IMG/VR virus record: IMGVR_UViG_3300025083_000164
Span: 1 to 28,330 of that record
DNA: 28,330 bases
DNA from: a virus
Reading direction: 5' to 3' (one strand)
The translations under genes and the position numbers were made by a program. The notes below the pieces were generated by a model. The model was not told the origin of the DNA. It saw only the letters and a program-made list of their open reading frames with translations, and did not search any database. Position 1 is the stretch's first letter. Each line of letters starts with the position of its first letter. Positions 8,337 through 16,994 of this stretch are shown here, piece after piece.

Positions 8337-8380
8337 AACACAGTTTCCTTATAAATAGATATATAAGAGGAGACTGTGTT
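8337..8380 (+). promoter_or_regulatory. Hairpin sequestering the ribosome binding site, with a late promoter in its loop
   Basis: Bases 8337-8348 (AACACAGTTTCC) pair with 8369-8380 (GGAGACTGTGTT) over 12 positions, 11 Watson-Crick and one G-U. The pair 8349/8368 and a wobble 8350/8367 extend the stem. The right arm contains the Shine-Dalgarno GAGGAG (8367-8372) of the gene at 8383. The late promoter TATAAATA (8350-8357) lies at the base of the loop. RNA arriving from the sigma70 promoter at 5706 would fold and hide the site. RNA started at the late promoter (about 8364) lacks the left arm. This matches the arrangement known for T4 gene e. Confidence 0.75.
8350..8357 (+). promoter_or_regulatory. 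T4-type late promoter (TATAAATA)
   Basis: This is an exact match to the T4 late -10 consensus, 26 bases before ATG 8383, in the first gap after the oxygenase operon. The expected start of transcription is about 8363-8365, inside the hairpin loop. Confidence 0.8.
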
Positions 8381-8382
8381 CA

Positions 8383-8721
8383 ATGGCGACAATATCAAAT
8401 ATATTTATTAACCAAGGTGCTGACTTTAGTACTACTGTTACTATATCAGATAGCAATGGTTCTGCACTAGACTTATCTAGTTATACTGCACTTGCACAGA
8501 TTCGTAAAACCTATGAGTCAACGACTGCAACAGGGTTCACAGCAACTTTCGATTCTGATAGAACCACTGGTAAAATCACACTCTCCCTTTCTGATACTCA
8601 AACCTCTTCTCTTGAATCGGGACGTTATGTTTATGACTTACTCATTACAGGCGCAGCGAATGATAAGACTAGAGTAGTTGAAGGTATTGCTACTGTTAAT
8701 CCAAGTGTATCTAGGAGTTAA
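8383..8721 (+). CDS. Small beta-rich virion structural protein
   Basis: This 112-residue protein (ATISNIFINQGADFSTTVTI, ending VVEGIATVNPSVSRS) has alternating strands: DLSSYTALAQIRKTY, GKITLSLSDTQTSSLESGRYVYDLLI. I recall the same pattern (NQGADF, YTxxAQxRK, LESGRYVYD, VEGI-TV-P) in structural proteins of T4-like cyanophages. It suggests an Ig-like or baseplate-adaptor fold. Exact location in the virion is unknown. Its ribosome site GAGGAG is held in a hairpin, so late expression seems to be enforced at translation. The next gene starts four bases after its stop. Confidence 0.7.
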   Translation: MATISNIFINQGADFSTTVTISDSNGSALDLSSYTALAQIRKTYESTTATGFTATFDSDRTTGKITLSLSDTQTSSLESGRYVYDLLITGAANDKTRVVEGIATVNPSVSRS

Positions 8722-8725
8722 ATAA

Positions 8726-8998
8726 ATGTCAATCAGCGCAAAGATAAATACATCTAGTACAATACAGGGTTCGGTATCGCAAGGAAACCAACCCCAAGTA
8801 ACTCGTGTTACAGTGCCAGGCCCAAAGGGTGACTCTGGTGCAGCAGGGGGTAAATTAGTAGAACTTGCAGATGTAAACGCAGACTCCGTTACGGATGGAG
8901 CATTGATTCAATATGATGGTGGAACTGAAAAATTTGTTATAACGAATGTAGTTGAAACTGATACAGGCACAATACGTCTGAACGGTGGAACTTTTTAA
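8726..8998 (+). CDS. Small structural protein with a collagen-like segment
   Basis: This 90-residue protein has an N-terminal Ser/Gln-rich stretch, then VTVPGPKGDSGAAGG, a short run of G-x-y triplets like collagen (GPK GDS GAA). It is followed by a small C-terminal part (LADVNADSVTDGALIQYDG..EKFV) whose VxDGALxxYDGxxxKF pattern is common in tail-fibre proteins. AGGAG at 8712-8716 precedes the ATG. It probably trimerises as a linker or fibre part. The collagen-like run ends only 900 bases downstream of three 2OG oxygenases, the enzyme family that includes prolyl and lysyl hydroxylases, but no direct link is shown. Confidence 0.65.
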   Translation: MSISAKINTSSTIQGSVSQGNQPQVTRVTVPGPKGDSGAAGGKLVELADVNADSVTDGALIQYDGGTEKFVITNVVETDTGTIRLNGGTF

Positions 8999-9025
8999 TA
9001 TAAACTTAAACAAGGTAGAAAAATA

Positions 9026-11089
9026 ATGTCAACAATTATTCAAATCAAACGCACCACTACGGCAAATCTACCATCTACGTTAGAACAAGGCGAATTATCA
9101 TATATCTATGATACTAGTTCGACTGACACAGATGCAGGCGGTAACGGTGGAAGAATCTATATCGGTGACCCAACATCGAATTCAAACACTCCAATTAAGA
9201 TTGGCGGTAAATATTACACCGACTTAATGGAACATAGTCACGGTACGCTCACTGCAAGTGCAGCTTTACTCGTAGACTCAAACAAAAAAATTAATGAGTT
9301 GTTTGTAGACAATCTCAAAGTTGATGGTAATGCAATTACTTCAACAGACACAAATGGCGATATTACCGTAACTCCAAACGGAACTGGTAAGTCTATCATA
9401 ACAAACATCTATACAGATGCATCTACATCCCTTCAAGAATATATCGAAGATATTTCTGGCGGTTCTGTAACTGCTGGTGAAGGTATTGATGTCACTTATG
9501 ATGATGCAGCTGGAACAACTACAATTGCTGGTGAAGATGCAAGTACATCTAATAAAGGTATTGCGTCTTTTGACAGTAATGATTTTGATGTAGCAAGTGG
9601 TGCTGTTACATTGGAAGATACTGTTGTTAAAGCAATCACTACAGATGACGGTGCATTGACTGTTGCTTCACATGGGATATCAATCCTTGGTGGTGAAGGA
9701 ATGGATGTTAATCATACTGGTACAGCAATTACTGTTAAAGGTGAAGATGCAAGTACAACTAATAAAGGTATTGCTTCTTTCGCAACGGCAGACTTTGCAG
9801 TATCATCTGGTGCAGTAACTATTAAAGCATTGGGTGTTGGAACTGCTCAAATCGCAGCAGATGCTGTAAATGGTGATAAGATTGCAGACAACGCTATTGA
9901 CTCAGAACATATTACAAATGGTTCTGTTGATAATGGACATCTTTCTGGTGGTATCGCAAATGCAAAACTTGCTAACGATGGTATTACAATCGGTTCAGAT
10001 GACACATCACTTGGTGATACAATCACAGACTTAAACGGATTGACTTCTGTTGATGTTGACAACTTAACACTAGATGGTAACACACTATCAAGTACTGATA
10101 CAAACGGTGACTTAAACCTAACTCCAAATGGAACAGGTACAGTTGTTGTTCCTTCTGGTTATGAGGGACGTGCTGGATTTACTGCACAGTCACTTGTTAA
10201 CAAAACATATGTTGACCAAGTTGCAAACGGACTTGATGTTAAAGCATCTGTAAAAGTTGCTACAACAGCAAACCTTACAACAAACTATAATAATAGTGCT
10301 GGTACATTGACTGCAACTTCAAATGGTGCAATCACAATTGACGGTGTTTCTCTATCAGTAAATGATAGAGTACTTGTTAAAGACCAGACAACACAAACAC
10401 AGAATGGTTTCTATAAAGTAACTACTGTTGGTTCTGGTTCTGCAGCATTTGTTCTTACAAGAACTCCAGACGCAAACGAGGCATCTGAAATTACAGGTGG
10501 AGCATTTACTTTCGTTGAAGAAGGTACTGCAAACGCAGACAATGGTTATGTTGCAACACACAACGGTGTTCCAACTTTAGGTACTGATTCTATTACATTC
10601 GACCAATTCTCTGGTGCTGGACAAATTTCTGCTGGTGCAGCATTGTCTAAGAATGGTAATACTATTGACGTAGAAGTAGACGATAGTTCAATCGAAATAT
10701 CTGGTGATGCACTACAAGTTAAAGCACTTGGTATCACTAACGGTATGTTAGCTGGTTCAATCGCAAATGCAAAACTTTCAAACAGTTCTGTTACTATCAA
10801 TTCAACAGCACTTGCACTAGGTGGTTCACTTACACTGGACACTGGTGATTTTGCAGAGAATGGAAACTTATTCTACACAGACGAAAGAGTTGATGACAGA
10901 ATTAATGCACTCTTCCAAGCAGGAGAAGGTATTGATTTAACATACAATGACTCTTCAAACACATTTACTGTTGATGCAGAACTTGCTACTGCAACAAACA
11001 GAGGTGTTGCATCTTTTGCTACGGCAAACTTTACAGTCTCAAGTGGAGCAGTTACCGTTACTGGTATTGATGGTGGAACTTATTCATAA
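9026..11089 (+). CDS. Large tail-fibre protein with internal repeats
   Basis: This 687-residue protein begins STIIQIKRTTTANLPSTLEQGELSYIYD, written in two parts as IQIKRTTTANLPSTLEQGEL and SYIYD, a usual N-terminal motif of marine myovirus fibres. It has three copies of a repeat (about residues 150-200, 220-270 and 630-685): GEG(I/M)D(V/L)x..., then (T/N)(N/S)(K/R)G(I/V)ASF, F.VSSGAVT. Between them is shaft sequence with A-K-L and GTAQIAADAVNGDKIADNAI motifs. About residues 375-540 hold a domain found in many fibres: VNGL/VANGLDVKASVKVATTAN, VNDRVLVKDQTTQTQNGFYKV. Near the end is GNLFYTDERVDDRI. A trimeric beta-structured fibre is expected. No cleaving or enzymatic motif was seen. It is followed after 16 bases by another fibre gene. 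Confidence 0.8.
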   Translation: MSTIIQIKRTTTANLPSTLEQGELSYIYDTSSTDTDAGGNGGRIYIGDPTSNSNTPIKIGGKYYTDLMEHSHGTLTASAALLVDSNKKINELFVDNLKVDGNAITSTDTNGDITVTPNGTGKSIITNIYTDASTSLQEYIEDISGGSVTAGEGIDVTYDDAAGTTTIAGEDASTSNKGIASFDSNDFDVASGAVTLEDTVVKAITTDDGALTVASHGISILGGEGMDVNHTGTAITVKGEDASTTNKGIASFATADFAVSSGAVTIKALGVGTAQIAADAVNGDKIADNAIDSEHITNGSVDNGHLSGGIANAKLANDGITIGSDDTSLGDTITDLNGLTSVDVDNLTLDGNTLSSTDTNGDLNLTPNGTGTVVVPSGYEGRAGFTAQSLVNKTYVDQVANGLDVKASVKVATTANLTTNYNNSAGTLTATSNGAITIDGVSLSVNDRVLVKDQTTQTQNGFYKVTTVGSGSAAFVLTRTPDANEASEITGGAFTFVEEGTANADNGYVATHNGVPTLGTDSITFDQFSGAGQISAGAALSKNGNTIDVEVDDSSIEISGDALQVKALGITNGMLAGSIANAKLSNSSVTINSTALALGGSLTLDTGDFAENGNLFYTDERVDDRINALFQAGEGIDLTYNDSSNTFTVDAELATATNRGVASFATANFTVSSGAVTVTGIDGGTYS

Positions 11090-11105
11090 GGGATAGGGTT
11101 ACACT

Positions 11106-12620
11106 ATGTCAACCGTAATAAAACTTAAAAAAAGTGAAACAGCACTTTCCAAACCCTCAACGAGTGACCTCGTTGCGGGCGAAGTTGCGATTAATGCTCT
11201 CGACCAGAGAATCTTTGTTCGTGATAGTAATAGTAAGATTATTACTATCGGTGAAGCTGGTGGTAAGAGACATGAAAGTGCGGCAGTAGAACATACTGTT
11301 ACGGTTGCAACAAAAACTAATAAACACAGATATAACGGAACTGGTTCGTCAAGTGGTTATAAGATTGATGGTTCATTCTCTCCTACGATTGAATTGGTGC
11401 CAGGCAACACTTACAAATTCGACCAAGCAGATTCGTCTAACTCTGGACACCCTCTTCGATTCTATTACGAAGCAGATAAAACAACAGCCTTTACTACTGG
11501 TGTAACAACATCTGGTACGCCTGGAAATTCTGGTGCATATACTCAGATAGTTGTTGCAGATACAACTCCCTCAGTTCTTCATTACCAATGTTCTAATCAT
11601 GGTTACATGGGAAACCAAGTTGTTATCGGAACAAGAAACCTAACTGGACTTGATACTGGTGACTTGGGAGAAGGAACTAATCTTTATTATACAGATGCTA
11701 GATTTGATACAAGATTAGGAACTAAAGATACAGGTGATTTATCAGAAGGTTCTAACCTTTATTATACTGATGCAAGAGTACTAACTAAAATCAATGCAAC
11801 AGGCATTGACGCACTTAGTGATGTTGACACAACAACTGCATCTCCATCTAATGGACAAGCACTTGTTTGGGATGGTTCTCAATGGGAGCCTGGCACAGTT
11901 GGTGGACAAATCACGGTACAAGACGAAGGTTCTTCATTATCAACATCTGCATCTACAATCAACTTTGTAGGTTCTGGTGTTGTCGCATCTGGAACAGGTT
12001 CTACAAAAACTATTACAATCTCTGGCGGTGGAGGTGGTGGAGGAATCGCATTATCAGACATAAGTGTTGGTTCAGAAGCAACTGCAGCTGGTGATGGTGG
12101 ACTTGCATATAATAATACTTCAGGCGTATTTACATACACTCCCCCAACATTAAGTGGTATCGGTGGAACAACAGACAATGTAACTGAGGGTTCTAGCAAT
12201 CTTTACTTCACAGACGCAAGAATAGATACACATCTAAACCAATCTACTGCATCAGCCAATCAAGTTCTTTCTTGGGATGGTAGTGATTATGCGTGGGTTA
12301 ATCAGTCTGGTGGTGGAGGCGGTGGTGGTAATGCATTCACTAATTTCGCAGTAAGTGGACAAAGTACAATACAAGCAGATAGTTCAACAGACACATTAAC
12401 TCTAGTTGGAGCAGGACTAAATAGTATAACAACGAATGCATCATCTGACACAGTAACAATAGGAACTCCTACTGGAATACCTTTTGTGAAAGAGGATGGA
12501 ACATCAACAAGTTTAAATATGAGTGTTGTGGCAGGAACATTGTCAACAGCAGTTGCTAGTTTATACATACCTTTCGTCAAAGACGATGGAACTAGTGTTA
12601 CTACACTTGTAATGAGTTAA
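11106..12620 (+). CDS. Tail-fibre protein with a cupredoxin-like domain
   Basis: This 504-residue protein opens with STVIKLKKSETALSKPS and LVAGEVAINALDQRIFVRD, a common marine fibre N-terminus. Residues of about 68-175 resemble a cupredoxin: IELVPGNTYKFDQ, NSGHPLRFYYE (His115), then LHYQCSNHGYMGNQV (Cys162, His165, Met168), the His...Cys-x2-His-x2-Met order of a type-1 copper site. After this come NLYYTDAR repeats (at about 191, 211 and 370), the segment DVDTTTASPSNGQALVWDGSQW and its second version ASANQVLSWDGSDYAW, and two Gly runs. The repeats and the WDG motif are known from fibres of T4-like cyanophages. Copper binding is inferred from the residues only; the domain could be purely structural. 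Confidence 0.75.
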   Translation: MSTVIKLKKSETALSKPSTSDLVAGEVAINALDQRIFVRDSNSKIITIGEAGGKRHESAAVEHTVTVATKTNKHRYNGTGSSSGYKIDGSFSPTIELVPGNTYKFDQADSSNSGHPLRFYYEADKTTAFTTGVTTSGTPGNSGAYTQIVVADTTPSVLHYQCSNHGYMGNQVVIGTRNLTGLDTGDLGEGTNLYYTDARFDTRLGTKDTGDLSEGSNLYYTDARVLTKINATGIDALSDVDTTTASPSNGQALVWDGSQWEPGTVGGQITVQDEGSSLSTSASTINFVGSGVVASGTGSTKTITISGGGGGGGIALSDISVGSEATAAGDGGLAYNNTSGVFTYTPPTLSGIGGTTDNVTEGSSNLYFTDARIDTHLNQSTASANQVLSWDGSDYAWVNQSGGGGGGGNAFTNFAVSGQSTIQADSSTDTLTLVGAGLNSITTNASSDTVTIGTPTGIPFVKEDGTSTSLNMSVVAGTLSTAVASLYIPFVKDDGTSVTTLVMS

Positions 12621-12629
12621 GGATAAAAG

Positions 12630-12845
12630 ATGGCAGCGAAAACCCCAATTAAAGCAACATTTACTGGTTCGGACGTAACAGGACTTGCAGAATTTGTGGC
12701 AGCAGACTTTATCCCTATCTCCGATGGTGGTACAGGTGCAGTAACAGAAGCTGGTGCTAGAACAGCATTGGATGTAGATTCGAAAGCAGAAGTAACAACA
12801 AAAGCAGTCAATAACGGTATTACGTTTGCGATTGCATTAGGATAA
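12630..12845 (+). CDS. Small fibre-associated protein
   Basis: This 71-residue protein sits between the cupredoxin-containing fibre gene and gene 13. GGATAAAAG precedes the ATG. The segment FIPISDGGTGAVTEAGARTALDV has the DGGTGA-x-x-x-x-x-AR-x-AL pattern, which occurs at the ends of many phage tail fibres. It could be a separate fibre piece, or the detached C-terminal part of the preceding fibre; there is a clean TAA and a new ATG between them. It is not recognised as a T4 gene. Confidence 0.6.
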   Translation: MAAKTPIKATFTGSDVTGLAEFVAADFIPISDGGTGAVTEAGARTALDVDSKAEVTTKAVNNGITFAIALG

Positions 12846-12849
12846 CGAT

Positions 12850-13665
12850 ATGGCAATACCAAGTACAAGAGCAACATTCAAAGAATACTGTCTTAGAAGT
12901 TTAGGTAAGCCAGTAATTGAAATCAATGTTGACCCAGACCAAGTAGAAGATAGAATTGATGAAGCACTTCAATATTTTTCACAGTATCATTATGATGGTA
13001 TTGAAAGAGTATACCTAAAGTATCAGATTACACAAGCAGATATTGACAGGGCAAGAAGTGATAATTCATTACCTTCTGTAACAGATGTTGATGCATCTAC
13101 AACAGCAGTATGGAAAGAACAGAATAATTATATTCCTGTTCCATCTACCATTATGTCTATAGTCAAAGTATTTCCTTTGACAGATAAAGCATCTTTGAAT
13201 ATGTTCGATGTACGTTATCAGATGAGACTGAATGACTTATATGACTTTAGTTCTACTTCTGTTATACATTACGAAATGACAATGCAACACCTAGACCTTC
13301 TAGACCATATTTTGATTGGTGAGACTGCAATACGTCACAACCAACACCAGAATAGATTGTATTTGGATGCAGACTTTAAAACTGATTATGTTGATGGAGA
13401 TTATATCGTCATTGAATGTTATCGTAAATTAGACCCAGCAACTTTCACAGATGTGTGGGATGACATATTCTTGAAGAAGTATGCAACACAACTTATTAAA
13501 ATGCAGTGGGGTGCAAACCTTTCTAAATTCCAAGGCATTCAAATGTTGGGTGGAGTTGCCCTAAATGGCGAACAGATATATACTCAAGCACAAGAACAAA
13601 TTGAGAAATTAGAAGAACAAATTCAACTGGCATATGAGTTGCCTCCAATGCATATGATAGGTTAA
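12850..13665 (+). CDS. gp13: Neck protein gp13 (head completion)
   Basis: The 271 residues match my memory of T4-like marine gp13: the N-terminus FKEYCLRSLGKPVIEINVD and then QVEDRIDEALQYFSQYHYDG are characteristic. T4 gp13 is 309 residues. In T4 this protein joins the head portal after packaging and, with gp14, forms the neck to which the tail docks. Four bases separate it from the preceding gene and three from gene 14, and the order 13-14-15 supports the call. No unusual feature was seen. Confidence 0.88.
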   Translation: MAIPSTRATFKEYCLRSLGKPVIEINVDPDQVEDRIDEALQYFSQYHYDGIERVYLKYQITQADIDRARSDNSLPSVTDVDASTTAVWKEQNNYIPVPSTIMSIVKVFPLTDKASLNMFDVRYQMRLNDLYDFSSTSVIHYEMTMQHLDLLDHILIGETAIRHNQHQNRLYLDADFKTDYVDGDYIVIECYRKLDPATFTDVWDDIFLKKYATQLIKMQWGANLSKFQGIQMLGGVALNGEQIYTQAQEQIEKLEEQIQLAYELPPMHMIG

Positions 13666-13668
13666 GAA

Positions 13669-14529
13669 ATGCCAACTAATGTATACTTTGATACAGGTAC
13701 AAAACCAGAGCAGAACCTCTATGAAGATTTAATCATAGAACAACTGCGTATTTACGGTCAGGATTGTTATTACATTCCTCGTAACATGGTGTCTGAAGAT
13801 AAAGTATTTGGAGAAGATTCACTATCTAAGTTTGAAGATGCATACATGGTTGAAATGTATGTTGATAACATAGATGGATATGAAGGCGAAAAAGAATTGA
13901 TGTCTAAGTTTGGTTTAGACATTCAAGACGATGCAACATTCACAGTTGCAAGAAGAAGATGGGAACAGTTTGTTACGATAGATAATAATCTTGTTGTATC
14001 ATCAAGACCAAACGAAGGTGATTTAGTATACTGGCCTAAAGGAAGTAAACTGTTTGAAATCACATTTGTTGACCATGATGACCCATTCTATCAAGTACAC
14101 AATCTACCGACATACAAACTAAAATGCAAAACCTTTGAATACGGTTCAGAGGATTTGGATACTGGTATTGCAGAGATTGATGCAATTGAAGCAGATAACA
14201 GTTTAGACCAGTTGTCACATCAAATGACTCTAGAGAATGCAACAACATTCAACGAGTTCTTTGCTTTGGAACAGGGAACACCTTCAGATGGACAACTCAT
14301 ACTAGAGGATTCATTACTTGGTGATAAAATTCTATCTGAGACAGTAGATAATACTGGTTCAATTATTATGGAAAATAATGTAGAGGGTGCTGATGCGTCC
14401 TATATAATACTAGAAACTTATCGGGTTGACACTATTGATGAAAGCGCTCAGAATGATTTATTTGATAGTGAAGAGGATACAATATTAGATTTTACCGAAT
14501 CAAATCCATTCGGTGATGCTGGGAAATAA
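13669..14529 (+). CDS. gp14: Neck protein gp14 (head completion)
   Basis: The 286 residues begin PTNVYFDTGTKPEQNLYEDL and include IEQLRIYGQDCYYIPR, typical of T4-like gp14 (T4: 256 residues). Its role in T4 is to complete the neck with gp13 and connect head to tail. The C-terminal half is acidic and contains a short repetitive stretch (QLILEDSLLG, SIIMENNVEG, YIILETYR) that makes it longer than the T4 protein. It lies in the 13-14-15 order with three-base gaps on both sides. Confidence 0.88.
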   Translation: MPTNVYFDTGTKPEQNLYEDLIIEQLRIYGQDCYYIPRNMVSEDKVFGEDSLSKFEDAYMVEMYVDNIDGYEGEKELMSKFGLDIQDDATFTVARRRWEQFVTIDNNLVVSSRPNEGDLVYWPKGSKLFEITFVDHDDPFYQVHNLPTYKLKCKTFEYGSEDLDTGIAEIDAIEADNSLDQLSHQMTLENATTFNEFFALEQGTPSDGQLILEDSLLGDKILSETVDNTGSIIMENNVEGADASYIILETYRVDTIDESAQNDLFDSEEDTILDFTESNPFGDAGK

Positions 14530-14532
14530 ATT

Positions 14533-15354
14533 ATGATTGGAAATTACTTTTACAACGAATCGACAAGGAATGTAGTGGTAGGATTTGGTTCTATCTTCAA
14601 CAACATTCAACTTGTTAAGAAAGACAATTCTGGTAACGTGACACAGACTATGAAGGTGCCTCTTGCATATGGCCCAAAACAGAAGTGGTTATCAAGATTA
14701 AACCAAGACCCTAACCTTACTAAAAAGGTTGCGGTTACTTTACCTCGTATTGGTTTTGAGATTAGTGGTTTAGAATACGACCCATCTCGTAAACTGAATA
14801 AGATGATAAAGGTGAAGAAGCATGCTGACGGAGCAGATAAAGACCAATTAAAATCTGGTTTCATGCCTGTTCCTTATAATGTTAGTTTTGAACTATTCAT
14901 TATGAGTAAGAACTCAGACGATGCATTACAAATTTTAGAACAGATTCTACCATACTTTCAACCAGAGTACACAGTTACTTTGAGAGAAGTACCAGAATTA
15001 GATATTGTTAGAGATGTTCCTGTAACATTAAACAGTATTAGTTATGAAGATAGTTATGAGGGAGACTTTGCAAGTCGTAGAGCAATTATCTACACACTAA
15101 GTTTCTCTGCAAAGTATTATCTATATGGCCCTGTAAGTTCACAGAATGTTATTCGAAGTGTACAGGTTGACCAATATACAGATATGCCAGTGAACTCTCC
15201 TAAGAGAGAACAGAGATATTCTGCAACACCAAAACCAGCAGATGTTGCTCCATCAGATTGGGATGTCGATGACGGTGATTTCGGATTCAATGAGACTACA
15301 AGTTTCTATGAAGATGCAAAAACTTTCGATCCATCTAGTGGACAAGACGTATAA
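14533..15354 (+). CDS. gp15: Tail completion / sheath stabiliser gp15
   Basis: The 273 residues are nearly the length of T4 gp15 (272). Recognisable segments include the N-terminal MIGNYFYNESTRNVVVGFGS, IFNNIQLVKKD, VPLAYGPKQKWLSRL and LPRIGFEISGLEYDPSRKL. In T4 it forms the hexameric ring capping tube and sheath and binds the neck. The stop codon TAA is embedded in the late promoter TATAAATA (15350-15357) used by the next gene. After this gene the conserved T4 order is interrupted by an accessory insertion before gene 16. Confidence 0.92.
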   Translation: MIGNYFYNESTRNVVVGFGSIFNNIQLVKKDNSGNVTQTMKVPLAYGPKQKWLSRLNQDPNLTKKVAVTLPRIGFEISGLEYDPSRKLNKMIKVKKHADGADKDQLKSGFMPVPYNVSFELFIMSKNSDDALQILEQILPYFQPEYTVTLREVPELDIVRDVPVTLNSISYEDSYEGDFASRRAIIYTLSFSAKYYLYGPVSSQNVIRSVQVDQYTDMPVNSPKREQRYSATPKPADVAPSDWDVDDGDFGFNETTSFYEDAKTFDPSSGQDV

Positions 15355-15357
15355 ATA
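15350..15357 (+). promoter_or_regulatory. T4-type late promoter (TATAAATA)
   Basis: This exact late consensus overlaps the gene 15 stop codon and lies 29 bases before ATG 15387. It would start a separate late transcript for the inserted fibre gene. Confidence 0.75.
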
Positions 15358-15386
15358 TAGGAAAGAATTAAAAGGGTTGATGAAAT

Positions 15387-16961
15387 ATGGCAATTAGAAA
15401 AATTATTAAAAGAGCTACAGACTCACTCTTTGTAAACACAGAGTTTGATGGAACAGAAGCAATCAAACCACCAGCTGGAACAACTGCTCAACGAGCAAAT
15501 GCTGCTGCTGGTGATTTAAGATTTAATACGACAACAAACTTGATGGAGTATTATGATGGAAGTGGATGGAAATCAATTGATAGTCCGCCTGTGATTTCAT
15601 CTGTCTCTCCATCTGCTATTGCTAACTCATCTAGTTCCGTTGACATTACTATAAGTGGTGACTTTTTTGCAAGTGGTGCTACAGTAAAAGCAATTGGTCA
15701 AGATTTGTCTGAGATTGCAGCATCCTCAGTAACATTTACAAATTCAACAACTCTAGTTGCAACATTCAATGGAACAAGTTTTGCAGATGCACAAGAAGAT
15801 TATAGTATTGAAGTAACAAATGTATCTGGACTTGCTGGTAAAGGTTCTGACCTACTAGCAGTAAATGCAAGTCCTGCTTGGACTGTTGCGGCAGGAACAC
15901 TCACCACCATTTATGATTCTAGTAGAAGTGGTATTTCAATTACAACAGGTGCAACAGACGATGAAGGTGCATCATTAACGTATTCTGTGTCTACAGGTTC
16001 TTTACCTAGTGGACTTTCTATTTCTTCATCAACAGGAACAATCACTGGTTCTACTAGTGCAGTTGGTAGTGATACAACAGTGACATTTACTTTATCGGTT
16101 ACTGATGGTAGTAATACTACAACAAGACAATATTCTATAATTCAAAAAGCACCAACCATAACATCTTACACATCTACTGGTTCTGGAACATTCAGTGTTC
16201 CTACTGGTGTATCAACAGTTGATGTATTAGTTATTGGTGCTGGTGGTTCTGGTGGTGGTGATAACGGTGGCGGCGGTGGTGCTGGTGGTCTAATCTATAG
16301 ACCTGCATTCCCTGTAACTCCAGGCGGTTCGGTTTCTTATAGTGTTGGTAATCATGGACAAAATACGCCTGGGCCGGTACACAATTCTAGAACTGGAGAT
16401 AACGGCGGTAACAGTACTTTCGGAGGATTAACTGCTCTCGGTGGTGGTGGTGGCGGAAGTGGTCACCCAAACGCATCTATAGGTGGTGGTAAACCAGGCG
16501 GTTCTGGTGGCGGTGCTAGCGGCGAAGTGGCTCACTCTGGTGGTTCTGGAAATCAGCCTGGCCAACCAGGCGACTCTGGATCTTATGGATTTGGTAGTAA
16601 CGGTGGTTCGTCATCTGGACAAGGTGGTGCTGGTGGCGGTGGCGCTGGTGCTGTTGGATCAAATGCAACTAACGAAAATGGTTTTGCTGGTGGTAATGGT
16701 AAATCATACTCAATCTCTGGTTCATCAGTAACTTATGCTGGCGGTGGAGGCGGTGGTGCTCAAAATGGACATCCTGGCCCTAGATCAGCTGGTGGTTCAG
16801 GCGGTGGTGGTCAAGGTGGTTCAAGTACCAGTATACCTGTAACTAATGGCATCGATGGAACAGCAAACCGTGGCGGTGGTGGTGGAGGTGCTGGTAACAC
16901 TGGGCCCCATATTGGTATTGGCGCAGTTGGTGGTTCTGGTATCGTTATTGTAAAATACTAA
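15387..16961 (+). CDS. Glycine-rich Ig-like tail fibre/adhesin, copy 4
   Basis: This is a complete paralogue of 524 residues inserted between genes 15 and 16. Order: a short N-terminus (AIRKIIKRATDSLFVNTEFDG), the TTAQRANAAAGDLRFNTT block, MEYYDGSGWKSIDSPP, an IPT/TIG-like domain that has diverged (SSVSPSAIANSSSSVDITIS), a He_PIG-like domain (GSLPSGLSISSSTGTITG), and a glycine-rich domain from about residue 255 ending GGSGIVIVKY. The TIG domain differs from copies 2 and 3, while the He_PIG part resembles them and the 3' end resembles copy 5. Its own late promoter is at 15350. Likely role: alternative receptor-binding fibre. The following gene is an oxygenase, as after copy 3. Confidence 0.8.
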   Translation: MAIRKIIKRATDSLFVNTEFDGTEAIKPPAGTTAQRANAAAGDLRFNTTTNLMEYYDGSGWKSIDSPPVISSVSPSAIANSSSSVDITISGDFFASGATVKAIGQDLSEIAASSVTFTNSTTLVATFNGTSFADAQEDYSIEVTNVSGLAGKGSDLLAVNASPAWTVAAGTLTTIYDSSRSGISITTGATDDEGASLTYSVSTGSLPSGLSISSSTGTITGSTSAVGSDTTVTFTLSVTDGSNTTTRQYSIIQKAPTITSYTSTGSGTFSVPTGVSTVDVLVIGAGGSGGGDNGGGGGAGGLIYRPAFPVTPGGSVSYSVGNHGQNTPGPVHNSRTGDNGGNSTFGGLTALGGGGGGSGHPNASIGGGKPGGSGGGASGEVAHSGGSGNQPGQPGDSGSYGFGSNGGSSSGQGGAGGGGAGAVGSNATNENGFAGGNGKSYSISGSSVTYAGGGGGGAQNGHPGPRSAGGSGGGGQGGSSTSIPVTNGIDGTANRGGGGGGAGNTGPHIGIGAVGGSGIVIVKY

Positions 16962-16994
16962 GTATTACACAGTTTATTTTATTATGAGGTAGAA

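Noticed and set aside
16954-16966. Palindrome AATACT-A-AGTATT after fibre copy 4
   Set aside because: It lies at the end of a coding sequence in AT-rich DNA, is short, and is not followed by a T run; it may be chance.
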